Source: Fallopia convolvulus (Eukaryota > Streptophyta > Magnoliopsida > Caryophyllales > Polygonaceae). From it: a DNA stretch of 64,000 nt. The notes below the pieces were generated by a model, which saw nothing but the letters and a program-made list of their open reading frames with translations, made no database searches and was not told the DNA's origin. The first letter of the stretch is position 1. Each line of letters begins with the position of its first letter. Position numbers and translations under genes: made by a program. Shown one piece after another: positions 1-10,541 of the stretch. Where the stretch lies: the NCBI GenBank assembly GCA_964016875.1, contig OZ024721.1:37862823-37926822 (forward strand), in the 5' to 3' direction.

Positions 1-1717
1 TATAGAATTAAATAAAAGTCTACTAAAGGTATATATCGCTTCAAAATCCTTAAGGAATTTAAAAGTAGTATTTTTAAACTAAGACTAGTACATAGAAAGG
101 TTAAAGTGAATTTCTCATAATTCAAGGAAAACTTATAGTTTATAAGAAAAATACTTCTAGGCAAAGTATAGTATTTTATGAAATTTTACTTGCTTACTTA
201 TATTAAAGAAATAGAGAATAAAGTTAAAAGAGATTATTTTAAGTAAGGGTTTATGGAATAATAAGGATATTACAAAACCAAAATAATAATGGAGGAACAT
301 TATTATTTTAAATCATCTTCTAAATTATTACCATAATAATTTAGATTTCCGCTTCTCTTATAAAAGTATTAAAAGAGAAAATCCAAGTTAAAAGGAATCC
401 ATATTTATAAGCCGTTCGTAAATCCCGTGTCTTTAGGTAGGGATCTGCGTTCGAAGTTGCAAACCGCATCATCCGCCAAGAATCAATAGTATACGTTGTA
501 AGCCAAGGCAAGTGGAATTTCCCCTTGCAACCTTTACATTCCATTTCGTGAAAATCCTTGATGTTGGGAACAATTTGTATGCTTAAATAAAAATGAATCT
601 AGGAAATATTGATTGCTAGAAATAACGACAATTGTTAGCGTAGTATGCTTTATATTCCTTTGTTAGGATTATATATGTTAGTATGTTTGTTATCTTGATT
701 GATTACAATCTCGTTCAGAGATTTACCTTGAATAAACTAGAAAGGGGTGCGGGTTAGCCGACACCTCTATATAACCTTACTAAGTCGTACGTCCATACGA
801 CTTTCGGGATCATGATCTCCATCCGCTCCGATTGCAAGGAGGGATTGTGCGGCACTCTAGCTAAGTGCCGGAGAATTGAAGTTCTTCTTCGGGTGGCTCG
901 GAATATCCGTGTCCCACCACTCTCTATTAAAAATCATTAACAAAGTCGAATATTTTTCGTCACTATATAAGATAAGTGCGAATGCACACTTAAGACACCA
1001 AAACCGGACCGGTCTCAAATGATCGATCCGGCTCTCGGTCCGCTCAGGGCGCGAGAGGTTTTCACTTGTATGAATTAATAAACGTTCCCAACATTCTTTC
1101 GAAATCCTAAAGAAGTCTACAATCTAGTAGTTCTTCTATTGCTCATCGAGTTATCTTGGTCTAAAGATATACTCTCCTTCAAACTCTCAAAGCTCCACAT
1201 AAACAAGCTTATCATATAGCCCTTCGTAAACACAACCCTAATATCTCTTTCGATAATACTTGAAATTACCAAATTACCCTCGGGAAGTTCCCTTCCCGCT
1301 TGCTTAGTCTCCTAGACTAATTCTTCTTTTTCGCGTGTTTGCCTGGCATTCTCTCGCCCCTCGCGAATTATGTCAGAATCTAGGAATCCCAACAAGGCGT
1401 GAAGTGAAGTGAAGTGAAGACGAAGGAAGAACAAGGATTTTCAAGATGTACCTTTCTATCATTTTGCTTTAGTTTCATTACGTTTCAAGGACAAGCAGGT
1501 TTTGCATTTCAATTCCGAGCAACTTTATATTTGAAAACAATGTAAGATGTTTTGTAAGAACCAAGTCTCCCTCGGGAGCACCTTTTCTCATTATGTATTA
1601 TGTTTTATTCCGCATTTTAATTGTTCTATATCATTCTAAAAGCCTTGGGTGACTTTGGACGGTAAAGTCTGAGGTCACTGGCGGTAATACCCAATGGTGT
1701 AAAATAGGGGTGTTACA
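1..1717 (+). repeat. 5' LTR of element A (3' part only, cut by window edge)
   Basis: Matches 16945-18635 almost base for base. Position 1 corresponds to 16945. This copy has 26 extra bases near 453-478 that the right copy lacks. It ends GTGTTACA at 1717, directly before the primer site. No gene is seen in it. Confidence 0.93.
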
Positions 1718-1721
1718 ATTG

Positions 1722-1733
1722 TGGTATCAGAGC
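1722..1733 (+). promoter_or_regulatory. Primer binding site of element A
   Basis: TGGTATCAGAGC, the complement of the 3' end of initiator Met tRNA, lies 4 bases after the LTR end. This is the usual priming site of many plant LTR retrotransposons. Confidence 0.9.
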
Positions 1734-1812
1734 TAAACGTTTTTGTTTTAAAATCGAAAAGTTTTAAAACCGAAAATTTTTGAAAACCGAGAACTTTTAA
1801 AACATTAACTTT

Positions 1813-2869
1813 TGTTGGATCGTAATCGGTTAGCAGTGAGCTTGGGAACTGGCAATTAAGCTGTTCCCAAGGCAGCGGAAGTAAATAATCGCAAGTAATA
1901 AAAACAGTGAAAGGCACAGTTCCTTTATAGAGGAACCCCACTACAACCAACTAGTTGTATGGGTAAACCTCTACCTCCGCTTGGAGGATTTTGAATGACT
2001 TACTTATATTGATTGCTTTGTTCCTTAGTTACACAGCCGGATTTACACTTCTCTGTTCCTACAAGTTCTTCCTAACTCTAGCAACACTAGTAAATCCTCT
2101 CAACTGAGTTCCTAAGCTCACAACAGCAAAACACAAGTAACTCAAACCTTACGCTGACTTCTCAGTTCCCTTGCTCCAGGGAACTTCAGCTTCACCGTCG
2201 TCGAGATCACACACTCGCCGGCGGGGACTTCTCTTCCTTTTCTTTCTTTTCTCTGATGTGGGTGTTTGTAAGTTCTGGGAGAAGTACTCAGACCGAGTAC
2301 TATTCATTTGGCTTTATAGTCCATTTGTCTTGGGCAGTCGCATCTTTCGTTTGTGTCCAAAATGCCCTTTGCTTGATGCCCAAGTTGTACTTTCTTCACA
2401 TGTGACTTTGGTTTGAACTAGGTCAACTTCTTGAATCAATCGGACCGTTGGATGAAGCGTGACAGTCTGATCCTCAGACTGTTCCCTCTGGCTGTCTGAG
2501 ACAGAATCCCGCGATCTGCGCTGAACGGTCGTTGTCTTCACATGTGAGTTCCCATTTCATGGGAACTGACTTCTTCAGAGTTCCCTTGATGGAAACTCTT
2601 CATCGTTGTAAGCTTGTGTTTTCTTGTTTGTTTCTGGGAGTTCCCACTTCATGGGAACTTTCCTCTTCAGAGTTCCCTTGATGGAAACTCTTCATTGTGG
2701 CCAGTAGTGGCTTTGTCATTCATAGGAGTTCTTGGCTGTACATGTGTTCCTTAGAAATACTTGAACAAACCACATTAGTTCCCTATGGTATTTTTCATTA
2801 TCAAAACTTAAAGAGAAGTGAATCGTTGATCCGTTGCTTAGAACCAGAGGTCCCAACAACGTCCCAACA
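1813..2869 (-). repeat. 3' LTR of Copia element B
   Basis: 1057 bp, TGTTGG...CCAACA, equal in length to 8867-9923 with only about three differences seen (near 2036, 2788 and 2861). It contains two roughly 92-bp direct repeats (near 2543 and 2637), each with the inverted pair GTTCCCA...TGGGAAC. Short frames inside it are identical in both LTRs and are not taken as genes. Confidence 0.95.
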
Positions 2870-2885
2870 ATTTCCCCCTTTTTGA
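2870..2885 (-). promoter_or_regulatory. Polypurine tract of element B
   Basis: On the minus strand AAAAAGGGGGAAAT abuts the start of the 3' LTR, the expected plus-strand priming site. The next 390 bases (2886-3272) are the untranslated tail after the extra frame; nothing else is seen in them. Confidence 0.85.
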
Positions 2886-3272
2886 TGATGACAAACCCAT
2901 CACAAAAATGCAAGTATTTCAATGAATGATATGCTGATGAGTTCCTAAGTATGATTTGGGAAGTCACTCTTAGTGAGACATTTAGATTTAGGGAGCCACT
3001 TCTGGTGAGACACATAGTTCCTATTAGGCTTTTTATGCAATTGGTCCCCCTTAGCTTATGCGTGGTCTGTGATAACTTAAACTTTTAACTCATCTCACAT
3101 TTTTTATCTTTCCCCCTTTTGACATCATCGAAAAATAAGCAAAGCAATATTAGGAAAGAATGGAACACGCAATCAAAATAAAGACCATTTCATTACTTAA
3201 GAGAATATGTACAATGGGAACCCAAGTACAATTTGTGGTCATTTTTGGATTAAGGGAACAAGAAGGGAGAGA

Positions 3273-5627
3273 TCATGGGCTCTGAGGGAACAAGGCGTCA
3301 CAAAGGCGCGTAAGGACTTGTGTAAGCTTTTCTTGTCCTCTGGCCAACACTGCCTGGTCCCTAGCAATCTGATCGAGGGTGTTGGCGATGCGGAGCAACA
3401 CTGAAGAGTTCCCCTCTTGTGTACCAGACTCTAGGGGAGCCTCCTCCTCTACAGGCTCCGAGTGCCTCATCTTCTGGGCAACTGTAATGTCCAGTTCCCT
3501 TCCAAGCTCGATTTCGTCTTTAGAGACATCGTAGAGACCCTCTTTTTGTAGGAGCTTCTTGATCAGCCCGGAGTAGGGAAGGGAGTGGGACTTGGAGGCC
3601 ATGCACTTTTCCATGTGCCCAAGGATAATTCGGGGAAGATTTATGGGCTTCTTGAGGAGGAAGTGGTAGAGGATGATGGCATCGGGGATGTTGACGACCA
3701 GGCGCTTTTCTTGGCGTGGGATCACCACGTTGATGATGAATTGGTGAGCGAGCTTGGCGACCAAGGACAGATGATGCGTCGAGAGGACCTTAGAGGGAAC
3801 CCGACCCTCAAAAATTGTGTTGTACACCTCGGCGCTGTTGAAGTCGCCCCAGAGCTTGCTGGGCACCTCGCTAAGCCCTTGACCAGGGACCTGGAGTTGA
3901 AGGCGGATCGTAGACGTTGTAAAAATGAACTCGTCGCCTTCGTGGGAGAGAGTTCCCTGAGTGCCGTCGTTGGTGATAGTGAAGTTGTTGTAGAATTGAC
4001 GCACTTGTGAGGGATCTACTCTCACAGTTTCTTGGAAGAGTCTCTCCCAGCCCTGGGCCTTGATCAGTTCCCACAGTTCCTCCAGACCATTTTCAGTTAG
4101 CACCTCTTTGGAAACAATGAGGTGATGGAGAAGCTTTCGGCGCTCATTGACATGATGCTTGGTGGTCCCCTTCCCCTTCCTTGACCTGCTTTTGGATTTG
4201 TTCCCCCTAGAGACCGTGCGAGGTCCTTTCTGCTGAGGGGGTGCAGCCGCTTCGATCATAAGCACGCGGTCCCTTGGTGGTGGGGAACTCGCGGACACCA
4301 ACATTTGGTGTCCAAGTGTAGGGATACGTGCTGGCTCCTTTGTAGCTGGAGCTTCTTCTTCTTCTTCTTCGACCTCATCATGGGAGGTCCCTTCTTCCTC
4401 GGAGGAGCTCGAACCGGAGCCCTCCGCGTCATCTCCAGGATGACTTGTTGTTGCCTCAGCACCTCCAGCTGGTGCGAGGTCCCTTGTCTCTGTGGGCTCT
4501 TGAGGGGCAACCTTTTCTGGGGACTTTGTCCCTTGGGAGACTGTGTGCTCAGAGGGACCCCTGTTGAGTTCTTCCTCGATGGCCTTGAGCTGGGCTTCCT
4601 CCTCCAAAGTTCCCATGATGATCGGAGGAGGGTCCTTGGTCATTTTGCCGATGACCACAAAAAGAGGAAGATCGTCGTCGTCTGAGGAGAGGGCGACGAT
4701 ACTTTTGGATGGTGAGGGAGAGGGGAGTTTGGTGGTGGTGGGAGACGTGATGGAAGAGGGGAGAGAAGAAGAAGGAATAGGGGTTGTGAGTTGAGTGGAA
4801 GGAGGAGGAAGGGATCTGCGGTCCTGTGGAGGAGAGATCCCCGAAGCGGAGATGGGAGTGGTGGAAATGTGTTTTGGTGAGGAAGAAGAAGGCGTTTTGT
4901 GAGGTGAAGGTGGAGTTGGAGATCCCGTAATGATGGGAACGAGAGGAAGTGAAGGAGGTTGGGATGTTGGAGTTCCCATCGTGGCGGGAACTGGAGGAGG
5001 TGGCGGAGGAGGTCCCTCGATTTGAAGAGGAGGGATGGAGGAGGAAGAGGGAAGTAGACTCTGGGGTTCGGAGTTCCCATCGTCGGAAGGAAAAGGGTAG
5101 GGAGGTTTGGGAGCACAAGAACTCTCCTTGGAGCAGTTCAGGTAGTCCTCAAATCGGAAGAAAGCCTTCTTTTTGGGCTCCGAGAATTCAGAGGCCTCAG
5201 AGTGTTTACGCTTTTTGGATTTGGAGGGGTCGTGGGAGTGTTTGGATTTTTTGGATTTTGAGGGATCTTTTGATGAGTGGCGATGTTTGGATGAGTGGCG
5301 ATGTTTGGATTTATGGGGTTTTTCATTGATGGAGGGGCGAGCATCTCCGAAGTTGTCAACGATGACAACTCCGGAGGAGGTGTTGGTGGTTGGAGGTGGA
5401 AGAGGAAGAGATTCGGAGGAGGAAGAGGTCCAGGAGACGGTTTCGTCGACCTGAGGAGGAGGAGGGGGCAAGAAGGGGCTTACTTGATTGTATAGCCCTT
5501 GAATGAGGACATCCTTCATGGTTGGGTCTTGTTCTTGCTCGATCTCGTTCAGTTGAGTGATGAAGAGAGTGCGAGGATTGGCAAGTACCCACTCTTTGAT
5601 TTGTGCGAATGTGTGTTGAGGGGCCAT
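3273..5627 (-). CDS. Post-pol open frame of Copia B, 784 aa, envelope-like position, function unknown
   Basis: An uninterrupted frame lies between the pol relic and the 3' LTR, the place where SIRE-type elements carry an envelope-like frame. I chose the ATG at 5627 (MAPQHTFAQ); the frame is open further upstream but without an earlier ATG. Seen in order: a short N-terminal region, a proline run near residue 50, a Lys/His/Ser-rich basic stretch at about 103-145 that could act as a nuclear signal, a long Pro/Ser-rich part with a Glu run, and a more globular C-terminal part at about 525-740 containing GWERLFQETV, EVPSKLWGDF and a motif near LPRIILGHM. That C-terminal part resembles the 'putative plant transposon protein' domain, recalled as PF20167; this is from memory. 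No signal peptide or membrane segment is visible, so a true envelope role is not supported. It is intact although gag and pol are broken. Confidence 0.75.
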   Translation of the reverse strand: MAPQHTFAQIKEWVLANPRTLFITQLNEIEQEQDPTMKDVLIQGLYNQVSPFLPPPPPQVDETVSWTSSSSESLPLPPPTTNTSSGVVIVDNFGDARPSINEKPHKSKHRHSSKHRHSSKDPSKSKKSKHSHDPSKSKKRKHSEASEFSEPKKKAFFRFEDYLNCSKESSCAPKPPYPFPSDDGNSEPQSLLPSSSSIPPLQIEGPPPPPPPVPATMGTPTSQPPSLPLVPIITGSPTPPSPHKTPSSSSPKHISTTPISASGISPPQDRRSLPPPSTQLTTPIPSSSLPSSITSPTTTKLPSPSPSKSIVALSSDDDDLPLFVVIGKMTKDPPPIIMGTLEEEAQLKAIEEELNRGPSEHTVSQGTKSPEKVAPQEPTETRDLAPAGGAEATTSHPGDDAEGSGSSSSEEEGTSHDEVEEEEEEAPATKEPARIPTLGHQMLVSASSPPPRDRVLMIEAAAPPQQKGPRTVSRGNKSKSRSRKGKGTTKHHVNERRKLLHHLIVSKEVLTENGLEELWELIKAQGWERLFQETVRVDPSQVRQFYNNFTITNDGTQGTLSHEGDEFIFTTSTIRLQLQVPGQGLSEVPSKLWGDFNSAEVYNTIFEGRVPSKVLSTHHLSLVAKLAHQFIINVVIPRQEKRLVVNIPDAIILYHFLLKKPINLPRIILGHMEKCMASKSHSLPYSGLIKKLLQKEGLYDVSKDEIELGRELDITVAQKMRHSEPVEEEAPLESGTQEGNSSVLLRIANTLDQIARDQAVLARGQEKLTQVLTRLCDALFPQSP

Positions 5628-6375
5628 TTTTGTAAGAATTTGGGAGGCTTTGGAGGTTTCTTGAAAAGAGAGTGAAAAGGATTTGGGGAAGACGAATGAC
5701 AGGGATGTAAGATGGAGTAAAGGGCCTAAAAATGGCAAAGAGGGGTTTTAAAGGAGAGAGGAGGTGAAGGGTAGAAAGGGAAGTGGAATAACCTCGATAA
5801 CCGTTGCCCAATGAACGTGGGGCGCCGTTTCAACTTCTCAAGCACGCTTCTGGACACGCGTCACAATCTCTTGGGAAGTCCTTTTCAAATTTTGAATACT
5901 TGGCCTGTAACGCTTCAGAGCTTCTGACACGAAAGTCCGCTTCCCAAGTGACGGTTTTTCTTTGAAGATTAGTCAGTGTTCCCTTTGTAGATGCAGCAGT
6001 TCCCATGATCTTTTCAAGGTCAGGGAGAGTGAAGTGGTTGAGGGAACTTCACACTCATCTTTTTGTGGGGCTAGGGAACTCAAAGGGAACCAGACAATTT
6101 GCAACTCGATAAAGGAAATGTTTTGGCTCATGAGAAGCATTTGTTTGGTCCCTAGCTTAAGGTGGGTCATATGATCAACCGTCATGGTGGCTTGTAATGA
6201 GGGATAAAGGGAACTCTGGTTGATCATTTTGGGCCAAAAGAAATAGAGTTCCTTTGTACACATTTTTCTCTAGACTAGTAATCATGGCATAGTGAAAGCA
6301 ATGAATCCAAGTTCCTTATCATGCAATTTTAGATAAACTAGTCAGGCATTGAGAGAGAGATAAACAGGGACTTGT
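5628..6375 (-). other. Spacer between pol relic and extra frame of element B
   Basis: About 750 bases with no convincing frame. It could hold a promoter or splice acceptor for the extra frame, but none stands out. It continues the GTTCCC/GGGAAC enrichment. Confidence 0.6.
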
Positions 6376-7602
6376 TTAGTTTAGAGTTATCATCCCTAGA
6401 AGCATTCGAAAACGCTGGTAGGGACGTCTGTCTAAAGCTTTGGTAAGAATATCCGCAATTTGCTCTTCAGTTCTACAGTGTTCCATCGAAATGTTCCCAT
6501 TCTCAACATTGTCACGTAGAAAGTGATGCCTTATATCAATATGCTTAGTTCTAGAATGATGCACAGGATTTTTGGAAATGTTTATGGCACTAGTGTTATC
6601 ACAGAGTATGGGAACTGGGCCAAAAGACATACCGTAATCCTGGAGTTGTGACTTAAGCCATAGAACCTGGGAACAGCATGATGCGGCAGCCACATATTCA
6701 GCTTCAGCTGTGGAGAGTGCCACTGAGTTTTGCTTTTTAGATCCCCACGAAACTAAGCAAGACCCTAGGAACTGGGCCATTCCTGAAGTGCTCTTTCTGT
6801 CAACCAAGTGCCCTGCAAAGTCAGCATCTGTGTATGCAATGAGCTCAAGGGAACTGTTCCTTGGATACCAAAGGCACAAGTTATTGTTCCCTTTGAGATA
6901 CCTGAAAATTCTCTTCACCTCTTTCAGGTGTGATTCCTTAGGGTTAGCTTGAAAACGAGCACAAAGACATACGGAGAACATGATATCAGGTCTACTAGCT
7001 GTTAAGTAGAGAAGGGACCCGATCATACCTCGATAGTTCCTTTGGTCCATACTGATACCTGTTTCATCTGCATTTAGCCTTGAATTTGGTGAGATGGGAG
7101 TGTCAATGGGCTTTGAATGTTCCATCCCATACTTCACGAGCATTTCCTTGATGTATTTCTGTTGATGGATCTTTGTTCCCTCCTTTGTTTGGGATATTTG
7201 AAGTCCCAAGAAGAACGTGAGTTCCCCAATGAGACTCATCTCAAACTCATTGCTCATGAGGTCCTTGAACTGTCATACCAAGCTCGGGGAGCTTGTTTGA
7301 GTCCGTAAAGGGCCCTTTCCAGGAAATAGACATGGTTGGGCATTTTCTCATCTTCGAATCCTGGAGGTTGGGCCACATACACTTCTTCCTTGAGATGTCC
7401 ATTTAGGAAGGCTGTTTTCACATCCATTTGATAAAGTTTGAATCCCTTGTGAGCAGCATAGGCGATGAGGAGTCTGATTGCCTCGATCCTGGCAACTGGT
7501 GCGAAGGTCTCATCGTAGTCAATCCCTTCCTCTTGCCTGTATCCTTGTGCTACTAACCTAGCCTTGTTCCTTGCTACAGCTCCAGTATCATCGAGCTTGT
7601 TC
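6376..7602 (-). pseudogene. Copia B pol relic: RT fragments and RNase H
   Basis: On the minus strand, 7602-7258 encodes the N-terminal part of a Copia RT (GTRWVF, DVKTAFLNGHLKEEVY, GLKQAPRAWYD). After GLKQAPRAWYD the frame shifts and joins directly to the frame 7257-6376 (MSNEFEMSLIGELTFFLGLQ), which carries the RT thumb and a complete RNase H (YTDADFAG, LSTAEAEYVA, HIDIRHHFLRD, ADILTKAL). The roughly 50 residues that normally lie between, with the catalytic YVDD box, are absent. The relic therefore cannot polymerise. It is joined upstream straight to gag, so protease and integrase are gone too. Confidence 0.9.
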
Positions 7603-8814
7603 CTAAAAACCCATCGGGTTCCTATGATGTTCTTGTTTTTGCAACTTGTTTTGCAGTTTTATGTTATCTTTAACAAGACTTGAAAGAATTTTCAACAATT
7701 CAGGTTTTTCATAATTACTCAAGGAATCAAGAACAGTTTCAGTGGTTACCTCACTGGGTTGTTCCCCAGTGGTTTCTCCTATGGCCATGCCACACATGTC
7801 TGGGAGTGCCCATGCTTCAGGATCTTCGTCTTCATCATCGCTCCAAGTAGCGATGTAGGCCTTCTTTCCTTGCTTTCTGCCTTCAGTTCCTTGTGGACAT
7901 TCCTTCGCAAAATGTCCTTTCCTGTTGCATTTGTAGCAAGTCACTTCTGAGAGATCCTTCTCTGTGGGCTTTCTTTGGGAACTCTGTCCCTTTCCCCAGT
8001 TCCCACTGTTCCGTTGAGACTTTCCTTTGTAGAAATTTCGAAGAGCTCTTGTCACAAGGACTAGCTCTTCATCCTCTTCTTCTTCGGAGTCTTCATGTTG
8101 TTCTTGGGTTGATTTGAGCATTTTTTCGATCTTGAGTGCAATCCCTCGATGAGCTCGACTTTGTTCCTTATCATCGATCTTCCTCTTCTCATGTCCCACT
8201 AGCTTTCCAAATACTTGATGGAGCATAAACGTTCGATTTTCTGGGTTTTCCTTGAACATCGTTCTTTCATTTGCCCATTCTCCAGTCAATCCATTGAAGA
8301 GCTGTTGGACCTTCATTTTGTGGGTGATTTCTTCTTTTGTGATCCCTAATCCTTCCATCTTAGTGCAAAGTCCTTCAAACCGAGATTGGTAGCTATCGAC
8401 GGACTCTCCCATCTCCATTTGGAAGTTGTAGAACTCCCTCTTTGCGTTCATTTGAAGATCTTCTCTGAGATCTGAGTTCCCAACGTGCATTTGTTGGATG
8501 GCTTCCCACATTTCCTTGGCTGTGTCAAGGTTGGCAACCCTGTCACAATCTTGTACGCACATGGACCTTTTTAGATACTGTTTTGCTTTGTAGTTTGCCT
8601 CCATGCACTTGTACTCGTTGGGACCCCACTTTGAGAGATCGTTGACAATAGCTGGATCGATTTCGAAGTTCCCCCTTTCGATGACGCACCAGGCTTGGTA
8701 GTCTTGGCCACGCATCCAATCTTTCATGTCGCGTTGTCAGCTTTCAAATCTTCCTGTTATAAACTTTGGCGGCTTGCTGGTATTGTTCCCCACCTGAGTA
8801 AGTTCCTGAGCCAT
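7603..8814 (-). pseudogene. Copia B gag, with premature TGA, fused out of frame to RT
   Basis: A gag-type frame starts with ATG at 8814 and meets an in-frame TGA at 8737-8739 (codon 26); it is then open from 8736 to 7603. Seen: a UBN2/gag-like region (MKDWMRGQDYQAWCVIERG), a QRNSGNWGKG basic stretch and one CCHC zinc knuckle, CYKCNRKGHFAKEC, near 7925. The stop sits where related gags usually have Trp, so a TGG-to-TGA change is likely. The 3' end is cut by a deletion that joins it to RT: the last residues NPMGF are RT sequence read in the wrong frame. A start at the internal ATG 8727 would bypass the stop and give 374 residues. Confidence 0.88.
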
Positions 8815-8852
8815 TTTGGCACCTGCGATGCTAACACAAATCTAGAGCGCTG

Positions 8853-8864
8853 GCTCTGATACCA
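8853..8864 (-). promoter_or_regulatory. Primer binding site of element B
   Basis: On the minus strand TGGTATCAGAGC lies two bases after the 5' LTR. It is the Met-tRNA type, followed by CAGCGCT. Confidence 0.9.
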
Positions 8865-8866
8865 AT

Positions 8867-9923
8867 TGTTGGATCGTAATCGGTTAGCAGTGAGCTTGGG
8901 AACTGGCAATTAAGCTGTTCCCAAGGCAGCGGAAGTAAATAATCGCAAGTAATAAAAACAGTGAAAGGCACAGTTCCTTTATAGAGGAACCCCACTACAA
9001 CCAACTAGTTGTATGGGTAAACCTCTACCTCCGCTTGGAGGATTTTGAATGACTTACTTATATTGATTGCTTTGTTCCTTAGTTACACAGTCGGATTTAC
9101 ACTTCTCTGTTCCTACAAGTTCTTCCTAACTCTAGCAACACTAGTAAATCCTCTCAACTGAGTTCCTAAGCTCACAACAGCAAAACACAAGTAACTCAAA
9201 CCTTACGCTGACTTCTCAGTTCCCTTGCTCCAGGGAACTTCAGCTTCACCGTCGTCGAGATCACACACTCGCCGGCGGGGACTTCTCTTCCTTTTCTTTC
9301 TTTTCTCTGATGTGGGTGTTTGTAAGTTCTGGGAGAAGTACTCAGACCGAGTACTATTCATTTGGCTTTATAGTCCATTTGTCTTGGGCAGTCGCATCTT
9401 TCGTTTGTGTCCAAAATGCCCTTTGCTTGATGCCCAAGTTGTACTTTCTTCACATGTGACTTTGGTTTGAACTAGGTCAACTTCTTGAATCAATCGGACC
9501 GTTGGATGAAGCGTGACAGTCTGATCCTCAGACTGTTCCCTCTGGCTGTCTGAGACAGAATCCCGCGATCTGCGCTGAACGGTCGTTGTCTTCACATGTG
9601 AGTTCCCATTTCATGGGAACTGACTTCTTCAGAGTTCCCTTGATGGAAACTCTTCATCGTTGTAAGCTTGTGTTTTCTTGTTTGTTTCTGGGAGTTCCCA
9701 CTTCATGGGAACTTTCCTCTTCAGAGTTCCCTTGATGGAAACTCTTCATTGTGGCCAGTAGTGGCTTTGTCATTCATAGGAGTTCTTGGCTGTACATGTG
9801 TTCCTTAGAAATACTTGAACAAACCACATTAGTTCCCTATGGTATTTGTCATTATCAAAACTTAAAGAGAAGTGAATCGTTGATCCGTTGCTTAGAACCA
9901 GAGGTCCCAACAACATCCCAACA
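8867..9923 (-). repeat. 5' LTR of Copia element B
   Basis: 1057 bp, the near-identical partner of 1813-2869. Read on the minus strand it starts TGTTGGGATG at 9923 and ends at 8867 before the primer site. It would drive transcription of the element. Confidence 0.95.
9366..9374 (-). promoter_or_regulatory. Likely TATA box in the LTR of element B
   Basis: Minus-strand ACTATAAAG, about 550 bases into the 5' LTR. Transcription would start about 30 bases downstream, near 9335. The same box is at 2312-2320 in the other LTR. Confidence 0.5.
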
Positions 9924-9928
9924 ACTTT

Positions 9929-10541
9929 TACTTCCGCTATTTAAAACTTTCAAACATAGAAAAATTTCCTTCTATATTCCTTGAAGAAAACTTAGGATTA
10001 ATAACTATCTCTCTTGAAACTTCTTAGCTAAGAAAAACCTCTTAAAAATGTTTGAAACTTTAGATACCAAGTACTTAGTTCTTGAACTAACGTTTTTAAT
10101 AAATTCCCTTTCTATCCTTCGAAAACTTAAGTCGTACGAACATTCCAATACAAGTAGAATTTTAAACACTTCTTTAGAAATTTATAAAATACTCGCACCT
10201 TCACACTAGGGAACTTGTTAGTAATCTCAACACTTATTTCTTAAAAAACTTAAGTAGTATAAGTGTTTCAACTTTTAAACTCTATACATTTTCAATATAA
10301 CTTTTTGGTAAACTTAACTTTTACCTTAGTAAACTTGTTGGTAAAGCAAGAAATTTCCGTCTTAGTAACGTGTTCAAAAAGAATTTTCTAGACTCTTTAA
10401 TAGGGCCAAGAAAATGAAAAGTCTTAAAGTAAACATTTTATATGTGATTTTTATAAAAAATGCCTTAACTTCCTTCAACATGTCTTCGCCTTATAGAATC
10501 AAAGGATATTCTATATAAACGCCTTCTTCTCCTCTACAGAA
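9929..10541 (+). other. Leader of element A after the Copia insertion
   Basis: AT-rich, no frame. Near 10507 TATTCTATATAAAC precedes the ATG at 10542 by about 30 bases. A diverged copy of 10478-10560 occurs at about 11480-11560. Confidence 0.6.

Larger units (their letters stand above)
1813..9923 (-). mobile_element. Element B: SIRE-like Ty1/Copia retrotransposon, defective, inserted in A
   Basis: Two 1057-bp LTRs (1813-2869 and 8867-9923) bound the element and differ at about three sites. A perfect 5-bp target duplication ACTTT flanks it (1808-1812 and 9924-9928). Reading on the minus strand the order is LTR, primer site, gag, a pol relic, a spacer, a 784-codon extra frame, polypurine tract, LTR. 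An extra frame behind pol and the RNase H sequence type suggest the SIRE/Maximus lineage. Protease, integrase and the RT active-site segment are missing, so it cannot move by itself. The whole element is unusually rich in GTTCCC/GGGAAC. Confidence 0.93.

Noticed and set aside
2171..2416. 81-codon frame, also at 9225-9470
   Set aside because: It lies in the LTR of Copia B, is identical in both copies because the LTRs are, and shows no domain.
4305..5495. Plus-strand frames opposite the extra frame of Copia B
   Set aside because: Shadows of a biased Pro/Ser/Glu-rich coding sequence; no domain or start context of their own.
3273..5627. True viral envelope in Copia B
   Set aside because: Position fits, but there is no signal peptide, no membrane segment and no cleavage site; only 'envelope-like position' is claimed.
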